DNA of 64,000 bases from Amycolatopsis sulphurea (GCF_002564045.1 NZ_PDJK01000002.1:3968001-4032000), one strand, 5' to 3'. Counted from the first letter of the stretch, positions 42,939 to 52,248 are shown. Notes: generated by a model not told the origin, from the sequence alone. Translations and numbers: made by a program.

Positions 42939-43742
42939 TCAGCGCACCAGATACCGCAGCAGCACCGTGCTGTCCTCGATCAGCATCGACTGCAGGTCCA
43001 GGTGCTTCGGCTCGATCGGCACGCCCATCGCGACCCGCGCGGCGTCCCCGGCCACCAGCATCGGCGACAGCGTCAGCCGCAGCTCGTCGACCAGCCCGGC
43101 GGCCAGGAGCGCGGCGAACAGATGCGGCCCGCCCTCGCAGTCGATGCGGCGCAGACCCTGTGCCGCCAGTGCAGCGAGCGCGGCGGTCAGGTCGACGTCC
43201 CCGGCTCGGGCAGGTGGTCGCGGCTCGGTGACACTCGTCTGCCGGTCCGCGGCGGCGTGCAGCTCCGGTTCCCCGGCACCGGCGACGATCACCTCCGCGC
43301 CGGCTTCCGTCCAGGCCGCGCGCAGGTCCGGATCGGTGGCTGCGCCGGTGAGCACGATCGTCGGCACGAGCGGCCTGGTGAGCACGGGCGCGTCCGGAGG
43401 CAGGGAGCGGCCGGTGCTGACCACCGCGATCGGCGGGACGGGGGACAGCCCGTGCCGCCGACGGCGTTCCGCGGTCTGTTCGTCCGGATGGATGCCGTCG
43501 AATTCCTCGGCGACCGCCGTGCCCGCGCCGAGCAGGACCACGTCGGCGAGGTCGCTGCCGAGCCGGTACACCACCCGGTCCGCCGGGGTGGACAGCCCAC
43601 GGGAGCGGCCCTGTACGGTGATCCCGCCGTCTGCACTGGACACGAAGTTCACCGCCAGCCAGCGTTCGCCCTCGGGGTAGGCGTAGAGCTGCTCGACGTC
43701 GGCCTCGGTGAGTTCCCGTGGGCCGGGGAAGACTTCGATCAC
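42939..43742 (-). CDS. RibD C-terminal-domain reductase (Rv2671-like pyrimidine reductase)
   Basis: 267 aa. NFVSSADGGITVQGRSRGLS, VVLLGAGTAVAEEF and IDCEGGPHLFAALLAAGLVDEL match the RibD/dihydrofolate reductase fold. The M. tuberculosis homologue Rv2671 is known to substitute for dihydrofolate reductase and to relate to antifolate resistance. Its start overlaps the FolP2-like stop by four bases, so a folate-related operon is likely. Confidence 0.88.
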   Translation of the reverse strand: MIEVFPGPRELTEADVEQLYAYPEGERWLAVNFVSSADGGITVQGRSRGLSTPADRVVYRLGSDLADVVLLGAGTAVAEEFDGIHPDEQTAERRRRHGLSPVPPIAVVSTGRSLPPDAPVLTRPLVPTIVLTGAATDPDLRAAWTEAGAEVIVAGAGEPELHAAADRQTSVTEPRPPARAGDVDLTAALAALAAQGLRRIDCEGGPHLFAALLAAGLVDELRLTLSPMLVAGDAARVAMGVPIEPKHLDLQSMLIEDSTVLLRYLVR

Positions 43743-44608
43743 AGCAGCCGCACCGCCTTCGACGGCGGGCGCGTGCCGACGATGCTGGCCACCATCTCGG
43801 TCACCTGCCGGGTTTCCTTCACCTGGTGTGCCCGGAACATCGCCGCGCCGTGCAGCGCGGCCACCGCGGTCGCGGCCAGCGTGCCGGTGACCCGCTCGCC
43901 CAGCGGCAGGTCGAGGGTTTCGCCGACGACGCCCTTGTTCGACATCGCCATCAGCACCGGCCAGCCGGTATCGACCAGCGATCGCACGTTGCGCAGCACT
44001 TCCAGCGATTGGTAGGTGTTCTTCCCGAAGTCGATGCAGGGGTCGATCATCACGCCCTCGCGAGGGACGCCCGCGGCCACGGCTCGCTCGGCCAGCGTGG
44101 TGGTCGCGTCGACCACCGCGGCCACGACGTCGTCGTACTCCGGGCGGGGCAGCTCGACGCGGGGTTCGAGGCCGTTGGTGTGCGCGCAGATGTAGCCCGC
44201 GCTGTGTGCAGCGGCCACGTCGAGGATCTCCGGCTCGTACGCGGCCCAGTTGTCGTTGATCAGGTCCGCGCCGGCGCGGCAGACCGCGTCGGCGACCTCG
44301 GCGCGGTAGGTGTCGACGCTGATCACCAGGTCCGGGAAGTGCTCGCGGGCCCAGGCCACGGTCGGGACGACCCGGCTGATCTCCTCGGCGACGGTCACCT
44401 CCGGGCCCGCACTGGCCGGCACTCCACCGATGTCGATCACATCGGCACCCTCGGTCACCGCCTGGAGGATCGCGTCCTGGGCGAGCTTCTCCTCGAAGGT
44501 GGCGCCGTGGTCGTAGAAGGAGTCGGGGGTGCGGTTCACGATGGCCATCACCAGGGCGCGGTCACTGGTGCGGCGGCGGCCTCGGAACACGAGGTCGGGG
44601 GTCTGCAT
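43739..44608 (-). CDS. folP2: Dihydropteroate synthase-like protein (FolP2 type)
   Basis: 289 aa TIM-barrel pterin-binding protein. VMAIVNRTPDSFYDHGATF replaces the strict DHPS signature, with VIDIGGVPASAGPEVTV, ISVDTYRAEVADAVCRAG and LINDNWAAYEPEILDVAA. The pattern is that of mycobacterial FolP2 (Rv1207), which is reported to lack DHPS activity, so this is probably not the functional FolP. It is co-translated with the RibD-like reductase. ATG 44608. Confidence 0.85.
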   Translation of the reverse strand: MQTPDLVFRGRRRTSDRALVMAIVNRTPDSFYDHGATFEEKLAQDAILQAVTEGADVIDIGGVPASAGPEVTVAEEISRVVPTVAWAREHFPDLVISVDTYRAEVADAVCRAGADLINDNWAAYEPEILDVAAAHSAGYICAHTNGLEPRVELPRPEYDDVVAAVVDATTTLAERAVAAGVPREGVMIDPCIDFGKNTYQSLEVLRNVRSLVDTGWPVLMAMSNKGVVGETLDLPLGERVTGTLAATAVAALHGAAMFRAHQVKETRQVTEMVASIVGTRPPSKAVRLL

Positions 44609-44744
44609 GGAATTCTCCCGTACCGGACGTCGGTCTCGCCTGATGATAGGCGCGCGTGCGCGGCCGGGTCGCGTCCGGCAGGTGGCGGGCGGCAGGAATG
44701 CCGGCGAGCCGGAGGCCACCTGCTTCCGGGCGTCCTCCTCGGGG

Positions 44745-45044
44745 TCAGGAGGCGAGGGCCTCGTTGATGGTGTGGAAGCCGCCCGCGGTGCGGGTGGCGG
44801 AGAATTCGATCACGCGGTATCGGGCCAGCCGTTGCAGCACGAGTGGATCGGTGGCGAGCACCGCGTCCAGCTTGCCGCGCAGGCAGGGGCGGGTGAGGAT
44901 GACCTGATCGGCGTCCTCGTGCCCGTTTCCGGAAACCAGGAATAATCCATGACTGAACTGCGCGCGCAACCACTCCGCGTGTTCTGCCAGTGTGTAGTCG
45001 ACTTCGTTACGGGGTGCTGTGTAGGACAGCAGTGCGATGTACAT
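44745..45044 (-). CDS. YCII-like small protein
   Basis: 99 aa ferredoxin-like fold protein (MYIALLSYTAPRNEVDYTLA; FLVSGNGHEDADQVILTRP; DPLVLQRLARYRVIEFSATR), the YCII/muconolactone isomerase-like family. ATG 45044. Function unknown; some relatives dehalogenate or isomerise small acids. It lies 136 bp upstream of folP2 on the same strand. Confidence 0.82.
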   Translation of the reverse strand: MYIALLSYTAPRNEVDYTLAEHAEWLRAQFSHGLFLVSGNGHEDADQVILTRPCLRGKLDAVLATDPLVLQRLARYRVIEFSATRTAGGFHTINEALAS

Positions 45045-45159
45045 GAGTTCAGAGTAGAACTCCGCGGCGCGGACTGCATCCGTCCGGCGAGTGGTGGCAG
45101 CGGCGCAATTCGTCATCGATTGGTCAAGAATCGCCAAGGTTCCTTTACGGGCCGGTGCA

Positions 45160-45189
45160 TTTACGTCTGGCGTACGTAAATTTGCGTAC
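45160..45189. promoter_or_regulatory. Interlocked inverted repeats upstream of a membrane-protein gene
   Basis: TTTACGT/ACGTAAA (45160-45180) overlaps GTACG/CGTAC (45172-45189). The AT-rich core stands out from the surrounding GC-rich sequence. It is a possible operator and promoter for the gene at 45247. Confidence 0.4.
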
Positions 45190-45246
45190 CCGGGTGCCGC
45201 TGCTGGGCGGACGACGTGCGGGCCTCGTCCGCACACACTCATCGGC

Positions 45247-46161
45247 ATGGCTTCGACTCCCTTGACGGCACTCCGCGACAGCTGGTCCGGCGGCCGCCGC
45301 ATCGAACGGCTGGCGTACGCGGTCGGCGCGGTGCTGGTCATCAGTGGCGTGGTGAACGCTGTGGTGCTGCTGGTTTCCGGCGGTTCCTGGCTCGGCCCGC
45401 TGTCCCTGCGCAAGGCGGTCACGTTCGGATTGTCCTTTGGTCTCACCCTGGCAACGCTCGCCTGGGTGACCAGCCGTCTCCGGATGGGAAAGGGCGTCCG
45501 GACCTTGCTGCTCGGCGCCTTTCTCCTGGCCTCGGTGGTCGAGGTGACGCTGGTGACGATGCAGGCGTGGCGGGGCGTTCCGTCCCACTTCGACTTCGAA
45601 ACCGGTTTCGACACCGCGGTTTCCCTGAGCCTCGCGGGCGGCGGCGCGGTGCTCGTGGTGACCGCGCTCGGCTTCACCGCGATTGCGTTCCGCCGTCCCG
45701 GTGACCTCGCGCCGAGCATGCGGCTGGCGGTCCGGGCCGGGCTGGTGGTGTTCATGATCGCGCTCGCCACCGGCGCGGTGATGATCGCCCGCGGGGTGAC
45801 CGCCGCACGCAGCGGCGCCCCGGAACTGGCGTACACCACGGCAGGTTCGCTCAAGCCGCTGCATGCGGTCGCGATGCACGCAATCCTGGTGCTGCCCGCA
45901 TTGGCCTGGCTGCTGCGGTTCAGCGGGCTACCGGAATCCCGCCGGTTACGCTTGGTGCAGTACGCGGTCGCGGCCGATTCCGTGTTCACCGCGGTGATCG
46001 GATTCGAAGCGTTCGCCGGGATTTCGCCATTCTCCGCGCCGATCGTCCTTCTGATTCTTTCCGGCGCTTCGCTCGCCATTCTCGGTGGTACCGGGGTGGT
46101 CGCGGTTATTTCCGTGGTGCGTCCGGAAAGGGAATCGCGAACCTGCCCTGGTCCCGGGTGA
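45247..46161 (+). CDS. Multi-spanning membrane protein of unknown function
   Basis: 304 aa with about eight hydrophobic helices (AYAVGAVLVISGVVNAVVLL; TFGLSFGLTLATLAWVTS; LAVRAGLVVFMIALATGAVM). Histidines lie in KPLHAVAMHAILVLPALAW, as in some heme- or quinone-handling membrane proteins, but no family was recognised. ATG 45247. Confidence 0.75.
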   Translation: MASTPLTALRDSWSGGRRIERLAYAVGAVLVISGVVNAVVLLVSGGSWLGPLSLRKAVTFGLSFGLTLATLAWVTSRLRMGKGVRTLLLGAFLLASVVEVTLVTMQAWRGVPSHFDFETGFDTAVSLSLAGGGAVLVVTALGFTAIAFRRPGDLAPSMRLAVRAGLVVFMIALATGAVMIARGVTAARSGAPELAYTTAGSLKPLHAVAMHAILVLPALAWLLRFSGLPESRRLRLVQYAVAADSVFTAVIGFEAFAGISPFSAPIVLLILSGASLAILGGTGVVAVISVVRPERESRTCPGPG

Positions 46162-46170
46162 AGCGGCTGC

Positions 46171-47021
46171 TCACTCTTCGACTGCGCCGCCCACCGCACG
46201 CAGGTGCTGCTGGAAGGTGCAGGACGCGTCTTCCTCGCGGCGACGCAGGAAATCGGCGAACCCGACCTGTTTCCGCAATGACGTTCCGGAGCGGATGCGT
46301 GCCGCCTGCCGCTGCTCGGTGTCCCGCACGGATTCCGCGGCCTGGAACACCTTCTCGGCCTCCGCGGCGGGGACGAACACCACTCCGTCTTCGTCGCCGA
46401 AGACCAGATCTCCGGTGCTCACGGCCCACTCGTCGACGGTCGCCGAGGTCAGCACGTCCGGGTGCCAGGGCGTGGCAGGGTTCCGGCAAAGTTGGTCGGG
46501 TACCCGGCGGCGGGCGATGCGGAGGTGCGACCACCTCGTGGCGTGCGCCGGACCGGTTTCGGGTCTGTGAAGGGGCCCTTCACGGACTCAGAGTCTGTGA
46601 AGGGCCCCTTCACAGACCTCCACACCGACTTTGCCGACACCCTGCCGGGGTGTGGCGTGCAGCGGGCCGGTCGGGATCGAGCCGAGGCTGAACACCGGCA
46701 GCCCGATTTCCCGCAGGTCCGCGGTGTCCCGATGCAGGCCCCAGATGACGACTCCGCCGAGCCCGGCCGCGGCGAGGTCGACGACGCAGCTCTCGTCCCG
46801 ACGCCCGCCATTGTCGACCACCAGCACGTCGCCGCGCCCCGCCGTGGCGATGGCTTCCAGGAAATGTCGACGCTGCCCGCATGTCGCGCGGGCAGTACGC
46901 GGCCGGCAATTCGCTCGCCCGGTATTTCGCTGTGTGTTCCTGCGGGCGCGCATCGCACGTCGAGCTGAGCGCGAATACAGCTGTTGGTCAGATGGGCGGT
47001 GGTAAGCGCGGAAAAGCGTGC
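46171..47021 (-). pseudogene. RraA-family gene split by a repeat element and frameshifted
   Basis: Collinear pieces of one RraA-like (HMG/CHA aldolase-fold) protein: FSALTTAHLTNSCIRAQL, DVRCAPAGTHSEIPGERIAG and RVLPARHAGSVD in one frame, then FLEAIATAGRGDVLVVDNGG, VVIWGLHRDTADLREIGLP and PVFSLGSIPTGPLHATPR in another, then after the element DVLTSATVDEWAVSTGDLVF and GDEDGVVFVPAAEAEKVF. One frameshift lies near 46860 and the element at 46477-46643 separates the last two parts. A stop precedes the first block, so the start is lost too. Confidence 0.85.
46477..46643. mobile_element. Non-autonomous repeat element, copy C (167 bp, both ends intact)
   Basis: The left end AGGGTTCCGGCAAAGTTGGT and the right-end complement AGGGTGTCGGCAAAGTCGGT are inverted repeats. 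GC borders both ends as a possible short duplication. The body holds a tandem pair of GTGAAGGGGCCCTTCAC palindromes (46566-46612). It sits inside the RraA-family reading frame. Confidence 0.75.
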
Positions 47022-47325
47022 TTAGAATGCGGTCATTCCCGGCCTTCCTCGGTGTGCGCAGGAATACGTTGCCGGATGAAACGCCTGTCATGGAACGGAA
47101 ATCCCCCCGGGGACCGGGAGCCGACCGGTCACCGCGAGTGGTCGCGGGAGGGCCGCGGCGTCGGCTGCGCGTGGCAGTCAGTTTGGTGGGTATATCCGAT
47201 TTTCACCGGTTTCCGGTTGAAGTCCTGGTGAATTCCCGGTCGGGGGCCGGGCTCGGCCAGGTTTTCCGCACTTTCCGCCCGCATAATTCCCCACCGGTAG
47301 TCCGAACGAGGTGCAGGAGAGTGGC
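47022..47325. other. Intergenic region upstream of efeO
   Basis: 304 bp with no supported gene. It should hold the efe promoter. No clear Fur or DtxR/IdeR palindrome was recognised by eye. Confidence 0.4.
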
Positions 47326-48501
47326 GTGCCCGGGTCTGTGCGTACCCATGGGGTGGTGGGCTCCGCCGGGGTGGCGGTGCTCGCCGCCGCGGTGGTGATC
47401 GGTTTCGCGGTGTGGCCGGACGGGGCGTCCGCGCAGGATCCGGAGATCCAGGTCTCCCGGTCGGCCTGTGGCCTGGGCTGGACCGATCCGCATACCGGCG
47501 AGCAGACCTTCCGCCTGCGCAACACCGGGACGGTGACCGCCGAGGTGGATCTGATCGACCCGGCCACCGGGGTGATCTACGGCGAGGTGGAGGGCCTCGG
47601 GACCGGCACCACCCGGCCGCTGCCGGTGACGCTCGGCAACGGCGGCTACGCGTTTCGCTGCCTGCCTGAGGACTCGGCCGCGATCGTCGGCCCGACGGTG
47701 ACCGTGAGTGGCGGCGCGGACCGTGGCCCGGGCGTCGCGCCGGTCACCCAGAACGATCTTCTCGCACCGCTCAAGAACTATCAGGCGCACGTGACCGCCG
47801 GGCTGGACCAGCTCGTCGCCGACGTGACGAAGCTGAAGGACGCGGTGCACGGCGGCGACCGGGCGGCGAGCGAGTCCACCTGGCTGACCGCGCACCTGAC
47901 CTACGAACGCCTCGGCGCCGCCTACAACGCCTTCGGCGATTCGGACGGCGCGATCAACGGCACCGCCGTCGGCCTGCCCGGCGGCGTGGCCGACCCGGGC
48001 TTCACCGGGTTCCACCGCCTCGAATACGGCCTGTGGCACAACCAGGACCTGGCCGCACTCGGCGCGGTCGCGGACCGGCTGGACAGTGCCGTGCAGAGCC
48101 TTCGGAAGTCCTTTCCGGACAGCCAGGTCGACCCCAACGACCTCGGGCTGCGCGCACACGAGATCGTGGAGAACGCCCTGCAGCTCGAACTCACCGCCCG
48201 TACCGATTACGGCAGCGGCACCAACCTCGCCACCGCGCGGGCCAATGTGGACGGCGTCCAGGCCGTGCTCGACGTGCTGCGCCCGCTACTCGCCCCGCGC
48301 TACCCCCGGCTGTCCACGGTGGACACCTGGATGAAGCGCACCGGGAAGACCCTCGACGACGCGCGCCGCGCGGACGGTTCGTGGACGCCGGTCGGCGGGC
48401 TCACCGCGCCACAGCGCCAGAAGATCAACGGCGACGTGAGCGAGCTGACCGAACAGCTCGCGCCGATCGCCGCCATCGCCGAGCCGAGGAGGATCTCGTG
48501 A
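47326..48501 (+). CDS. efeO: Iron uptake lipoprotein-like component EfeO (M75 domain)
   Basis: 391 aa exported protein of the EfeUOB ferrous-iron system. A signal anchor (GVAVLAAAVVIGFAVW) precedes an N-terminal cupredoxin-like domain (residues 45-135, lacking obvious copper ligands) and a C-terminal imelysin/M75 domain with the HxxE metal motif in FHRLEYGLWHN. GTG 47326 follows AGGAGA; GTG 47311 is in frame but poorly placed. The stop overlaps efeB. Confidence 0.9.
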   Translation: MPGSVRTHGVVGSAGVAVLAAAVVIGFAVWPDGASAQDPEIQVSRSACGLGWTDPHTGEQTFRLRNTGTVTAEVDLIDPATGVIYGEVEGLGTGTTRPLPVTLGNGGYAFRCLPEDSAAIVGPTVTVSGGADRGPGVAPVTQNDLLAPLKNYQAHVTAGLDQLVADVTKLKDAVHGGDRAASESTWLTAHLTYERLGAAYNAFGDSDGAINGTAVGLPGGVADPGFTGFHRLEYGLWHNQDLAALGAVADRLDSAVQSLRKSFPDSQVDPNDLGLRAHEIVENALQLELTARTDYGSGTNLATARANVDGVQAVLDVLRPLLAPRYPRLSTVDTWMKRTGKTLDDARRADGSWTPVGGLTAPQRQKINGDVSELTEQLAPIAAIAEPRRIS

Positions 48502-49703
48502 CCATTGAGTCCTCCCGGCGCAGCTTCCTGCGCCGCACGGTGGTCGGCGCCGGGCTGAACGCGGCCGCCGGAGTGGGGGTGGCGGCGAGCGGGGCCGCGT
48601 CCGCCGGGGAATCCGGCGCGGTGCCGTTCCACGGTCCGCGGCAGGCGGCGATCCTGCGCCGGCCACCCGCACAGTCCATTGTGGCCTCGTTCGACGTCAT
48701 CGCCGAGAACCGCGCGGAGTTGACCGAACTGCTGCGCGAGATCACCGAACGTGCCCGATTCCTCACTGCGGGTGGTGCGCCGGCCGTGCTCGGGATCACC
48801 GCGCCGCCGGCGGACTCCGGGGTGCTCGGGCCGGTCGTGCCCCCCAGCGATCTCGGCGTGGTGGTCGGTGTCGGTGCCTCGCTGTTCGACGATCGCTACG
48901 GTCTTGCCGGGCGCAAGCCGAAGAAGCTCAAGCCGATGACCATGTTCCCCAACGACGCGCTCGACTCCGCGCAGTGCCACGGGGATCTCTCGCTGACCTT
49001 GTCCGCCGGCACGACCGACACGGTGCTGCACGCGCTGCGCGACCTCACCCGCGCGACCCGCGGCGGGATGCAGCTGCGCTGGAAGATCAACGGGTTCGCC
49101 TCCCCGTCGCGCCCGTCCGGCACCCCGCGCAACCTGATGGGATTCAAGGACGGCATCGCCAACCCCGCCGATGACGAACTGGATCGGCTGGTCTGGGTGT
49201 CCGGCGGCGGCGAGCCCGGCTGGACCACCGGCGGCAGTTACCAGGTGATCCGGCTGATCCGGATGCTCGTCGAGTTCTGGGACCGGGTCTCGCTGACCGA
49301 GCAGGAGAACATGTTCGGCCGCCGCCGGGACACCGGCGCCCCGCTGGACGGGACGTCCGAACAGGACACTCCGCGCTACGCCGACGATCCGATCGGCACC
49401 GTCATCCCGCTCACCAGCCACATCCGCAAGGCCAATCCCCGCACCCCGGCTACCGACGCCGGCCGGATCCTGCGGCGTTCGGTGAACTACGACCGCGGGG
49501 TGGACACCAACGGCAACCTGGACATGGGCCTGGTCTTCGCCTGCTACCAGCAGGACCTCGAGCGCCAGTTCGAGGCGACCCAGCAGCGGCTGGTGGACGA
49601 GCCGCTGGCCGATTACATCTCCCCGTTCGGCGGCGGCTATTTCTTCGCGCTGCCAGGGGTCACCGACGGCCGAGACCACTTCGGCCGGGCGCTGCTGCAG
49701 TGA
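48498..49703 (+). CDS. efeB: Dyp-type heme peroxidase / deferrochelatase EfeB
   Basis: 401 aa. A Tat signal (SRRSFLRR, residues 6-13) exports the folded heme protein. The Dyp signature GFKDGIANP (from residue 215) carries the distal Asp, and H308 in TSHIRKANPR is the proximal heme ligand. It partners EfeO in iron or heme handling. GTG 48498 overlaps the efeO stop. The permease gene efeU is absent from this operon. Confidence 0.93.
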   Translation: MTIESSRRSFLRRTVVGAGLNAAAGVGVAASGAASAGESGAVPFHGPRQAAILRRPPAQSIVASFDVIAENRAELTELLREITERARFLTAGGAPAVLGITAPPADSGVLGPVVPPSDLGVVVGVGASLFDDRYGLAGRKPKKLKPMTMFPNDALDSAQCHGDLSLTLSAGTTDTVLHALRDLTRATRGGMQLRWKINGFASPSRPSGTPRNLMGFKDGIANPADDELDRLVWVSGGGEPGWTTGGSYQVIRLIRMLVEFWDRVSLTEQENMFGRRRDTGAPLDGTSEQDTPRYADDPIGTVIPLTSHIRKANPRTPATDAGRILRRSVNYDRGVDTNGNLDMGLVFACYQQDLERQFEATQQRLVDEPLADYISPFGGGYFFALPGVTDGRDHFGRALLQ

Positions 49704-49756
49704 GCGCGCCCACCGCGAGTTCCCACCACGAGGTAACCAACCCAGGAGGATCCCCA

Positions 49757-51388
49757 GTGGACACAGCAATCGGCAGACGGCGCCGCCGGACGCGGCGGCT
49801 GTTCGGGGCCGGCGCGCTGGCCTCGGCGGCGATGCTGGCCATCGCGACCGGCTCGGCCGCCACGTCGGCGGACGCCCAGCCGAGCCACCCGCTGCCCGCG
49901 TCGTGGCTGCCCACTCTCACCCCGATCAAGCACGTGGTGGTGATCTTCGGCGAGAACGTCTCCTTCGATCACTACTTCGGCACCTACCCGAACGCGACCA
50001 ACGAGAACGGCACCCCGTTCCAGGCCGCGAAGCACACCCCGAAGGTCAACGGCTTGGACAAGTTGCTGCTGACCGGGAACCCGAACGCCTACGACCCGAA
50101 GCGGCTCGGCCCGGACCAGGCGCTGACCTGCGACCAGAACCACAATTACGGCGCGGAACAGGCCGCCTTCAACGGCGGCAAGATGGACAAGTTCGTGGAG
50201 AAGACCGAGACCGGCAAGTGCACCGGGCAGCCGGTGCTGTTCGGTGCACCGGGTCTGGTCATGGACTACTACGACGGCAACACCGTGACCGGAATGTGGA
50301 ACTACGCGCAGCACTACGCGCTGAGCGACAATTCCTTCAACACCACCTTCGGTCCCTCCACTCCGGGTGCGATCAACCTGATCTCCGGGCAGACGCACGG
50401 GATACAGGCCGTCGATTCGGTCTCGCACGAGCCGGCCTCGGATTCGTACGTGACCCAGTCGCCCGATGTCAACGGTGTCGGCACGGTGATCAACGACCCG
50501 GACCCGGCGTGGGACGACTGCTCGGACAAGAACCACACCGCGACCGAGAACCTCGGGGCGATGCACGGGCGCAACGTCGGTGACCTGCTCAACCAGCGGC
50601 GGGTCACCTGGGGCTGGTTCCAGGGCGGCTTCCGCCCGACCGGCACCGCCAACGGCTACGCGGTCTGCGGCCAGAAGCACGCCAACGTGGGCAATCAGTC
50701 CTCGGTGGACTACAGCCCGCACCACGAGCCGTTCCAGTACTACCGGTCCACGGCGAACCCGCATCACCTGCCGCCGTCCTCGGTGCAGGCGATCGGCCAG
50801 TCCGACCAGGCCAATCACCAGTACGACATGAGCGACTTCGACGACTCGCTGCAGGCCGGTTCGATGCCCGCGGTCAGCTTCCTCAAGGCGCCGGAGTACC
50901 AGGACGCGCACGCCGGCTATTCCGATCCGCTGGACGAGCAGCAGTTCGTGGTCGGGGAGATCAACAAGATCCAGCAGTCCCCGGAATGGCGCTCCACCGC
51001 GATCGTGCTCGCCTACGACGATTCCGACGGCTGGTACGACCACCAGAGCCCGGCCGTCATCAACGGTTCCCAGGACGCGGCGCAGGACCAGGCCGTGTGC
51101 ACCGGAAAGCCGGCGAGCCTGGGCGGTTACGCCGACCGCTGCGGGTACGGCCCGCGGCTGCCGCTGATCATCATCTCCCCCTACAGCAAGGTGAACTACG
51201 TCGACCACACCCGGACCGACCAGACCTCGGTGCTGCGGTTCATCGAGGACAACTGGTTCGCCGGGCGGATCGGCGATTCCTCGTTCGACAACCGGGCCGG
51301 CGGGTTGTGGAATATGTTCGGGTTCTGGCGGCCGCAGGCGGACAAGCTGCCGATGGACCCGAAGACGGGTGCGCTCGTGAACCACTGA
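49757..51388 (+). CDS. Secreted phosphoesterase of the phospholipase C / acid phosphatase family
   Basis: 543 aa. GTG 49757 follows AGGAGG and opens a basic signal region (RRRRRTRRLFGAGALASAAM). The core has HVVVIFGENVSFDHYFGTYP with the metal-binding Glu-Asn, TFGPSTPGAINLISGQTHG and AYDDSDGWYDHQ. The PF04185 family includes phospholipases C and acid phosphatases; which substrate applies here is open. It follows efeB by 53 bp, so it belongs to the efe operon, perhaps to link phosphate and iron acquisition. Confidence 0.88.
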   Translation: MDTAIGRRRRRTRRLFGAGALASAAMLAIATGSAATSADAQPSHPLPASWLPTLTPIKHVVVIFGENVSFDHYFGTYPNATNENGTPFQAAKHTPKVNGLDKLLLTGNPNAYDPKRLGPDQALTCDQNHNYGAEQAAFNGGKMDKFVEKTETGKCTGQPVLFGAPGLVMDYYDGNTVTGMWNYAQHYALSDNSFNTTFGPSTPGAINLISGQTHGIQAVDSVSHEPASDSYVTQSPDVNGVGTVINDPDPAWDDCSDKNHTATENLGAMHGRNVGDLLNQRRVTWGWFQGGFRPTGTANGYAVCGQKHANVGNQSSVDYSPHHEPFQYYRSTANPHHLPPSSVQAIGQSDQANHQYDMSDFDDSLQAGSMPAVSFLKAPEYQDAHAGYSDPLDEQQFVVGEINKIQQSPEWRSTAIVLAYDDSDGWYDHQSPAVINGSQDAAQDQAVCTGKPASLGGYADRCGYGPRLPLIIISPYSKVNYVDHTRTDQTSVLRFIEDNWFAGRIGDSSFDNRAGGLWNMFGFWRPQADKLPMDPKTGALVNH

Positions 51389-51834
51389 GCGGAAACCCGG
51401 GCCCGGGATGACTCCGGGTCAACAGATCGTCACCCACCGAAGGCCGCCGGGCTCGCCCCGGCGGCCTTCGCCATTCCCGCCGCCGGTGCGCGAAACGAGC
51501 CCGCGGGCGCCGGTGTGCCGAAACGGCGTGTTGCGTCCGATCTGGACTGACCCGCCGCGCCGCACGCCGTGACGGGCGAATGTCATACGTCGGCGACTGC
51601 CTTCGGCACCGGACAGGAAATCGGTTACCGGCAGCTCCACGCGTCGCGGGGAAGGGGGACTGGAGCGTGTCCCGCCTTCCCTCCGGCGGCCGGAAAATCG
51701 GCCGAAGAGGTGTGGGAGAGCGACACGGACTGCGTACTGTCCGGACCGGAATGGGAGTCGGAGAGCGCGAGTCCTCTGTCGACACGATAGGCTTATCGAA
51801 GGCACATCCTGTAGAAGGTGAAGGAACGCGAACC
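51389..51834 (+). other. Gap with terminator, then lsr2 leader
   Basis: A hairpin at 51438-51470 ends the efe operon (perfect arms CGAAGGCCGCCGGG and complement). CGATAGGCTTATCG (51785-51798) is a short palindrome containing TAGGCT, a possible -10 box of the lsr2 promoter. No gene is seen. Confidence 0.55.
51438..51470 (+). terminator. Terminator of the efe operon
   Basis: Perfect 14-bp stem with a 5-nt loop, 50 bp past the phosphoesterase stop. Confidence 0.75.
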
Positions 51835-52239
51835 ATGGCGCAGAAGGTTCATGTCGAGATGGTGGACGACATCGACGGCAGCATTGCCGAACAGACGGTC
51901 CCGTTCAGTCTCGACGGCGTGAACTACGAGATCGACCTGTCCGAGGACAATGCCGCCGCATTGCGCGACGAGCTGGCCCGTTATGTTGCCGTCTCCCGCC
52001 GGATCGGCGGCCGCAAGGTCCGCATCGTCGCCGGTGCCGCACCGCGGCCGGCGTCCACAGCGGCCGACCGCGAACGCAACCGCACTATGCGGGAATGGGC
52101 TGAGGCCAACGGTTACCAGGTCTCCGACCGTGGGCGCCTGCCCGCGGAGATCGTGCGTGCTTACGAGGAGCGCGAGGAGACGGTGGAGGAACCGCCCGCC
52201 AAGCCGGCGCGCAAGCGGGGCGCTCGCAAGAAGTCCTGA
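51835..52239 (+). CDS. lsr2: Lsr2-family nucleoid-associated protein
   Basis: 134 aa xenogeneic silencer that bridges AT-rich DNA. N-terminal dimerisation domain (MAQKVHVEMVDDIDGSIAE; GVNYEIDLSEDNAAALRDEL) and C-terminal DNA-binding domain (NRTMREWAEANGYQVSDRGR), with the RGR minor-groove clamp and a Lys/Arg tail. The tail after LPAEIVRAYEE is longer than in M. tuberculosis Lsr2 (112 aa). It probably silences acquired genes; decayed accessory genes lie directly beside it. Confidence 0.93.
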   Translation: MAQKVHVEMVDDIDGSIAEQTVPFSLDGVNYEIDLSEDNAAALRDELARYVAVSRRIGGRKVRIVAGAAPRPASTAADRERNRTMREWAEANGYQVSDRGRLPAEIVRAYEEREETVEEPPAKPARKRGARKKS

Positions 52240-52248
52240 AATCCCGTC

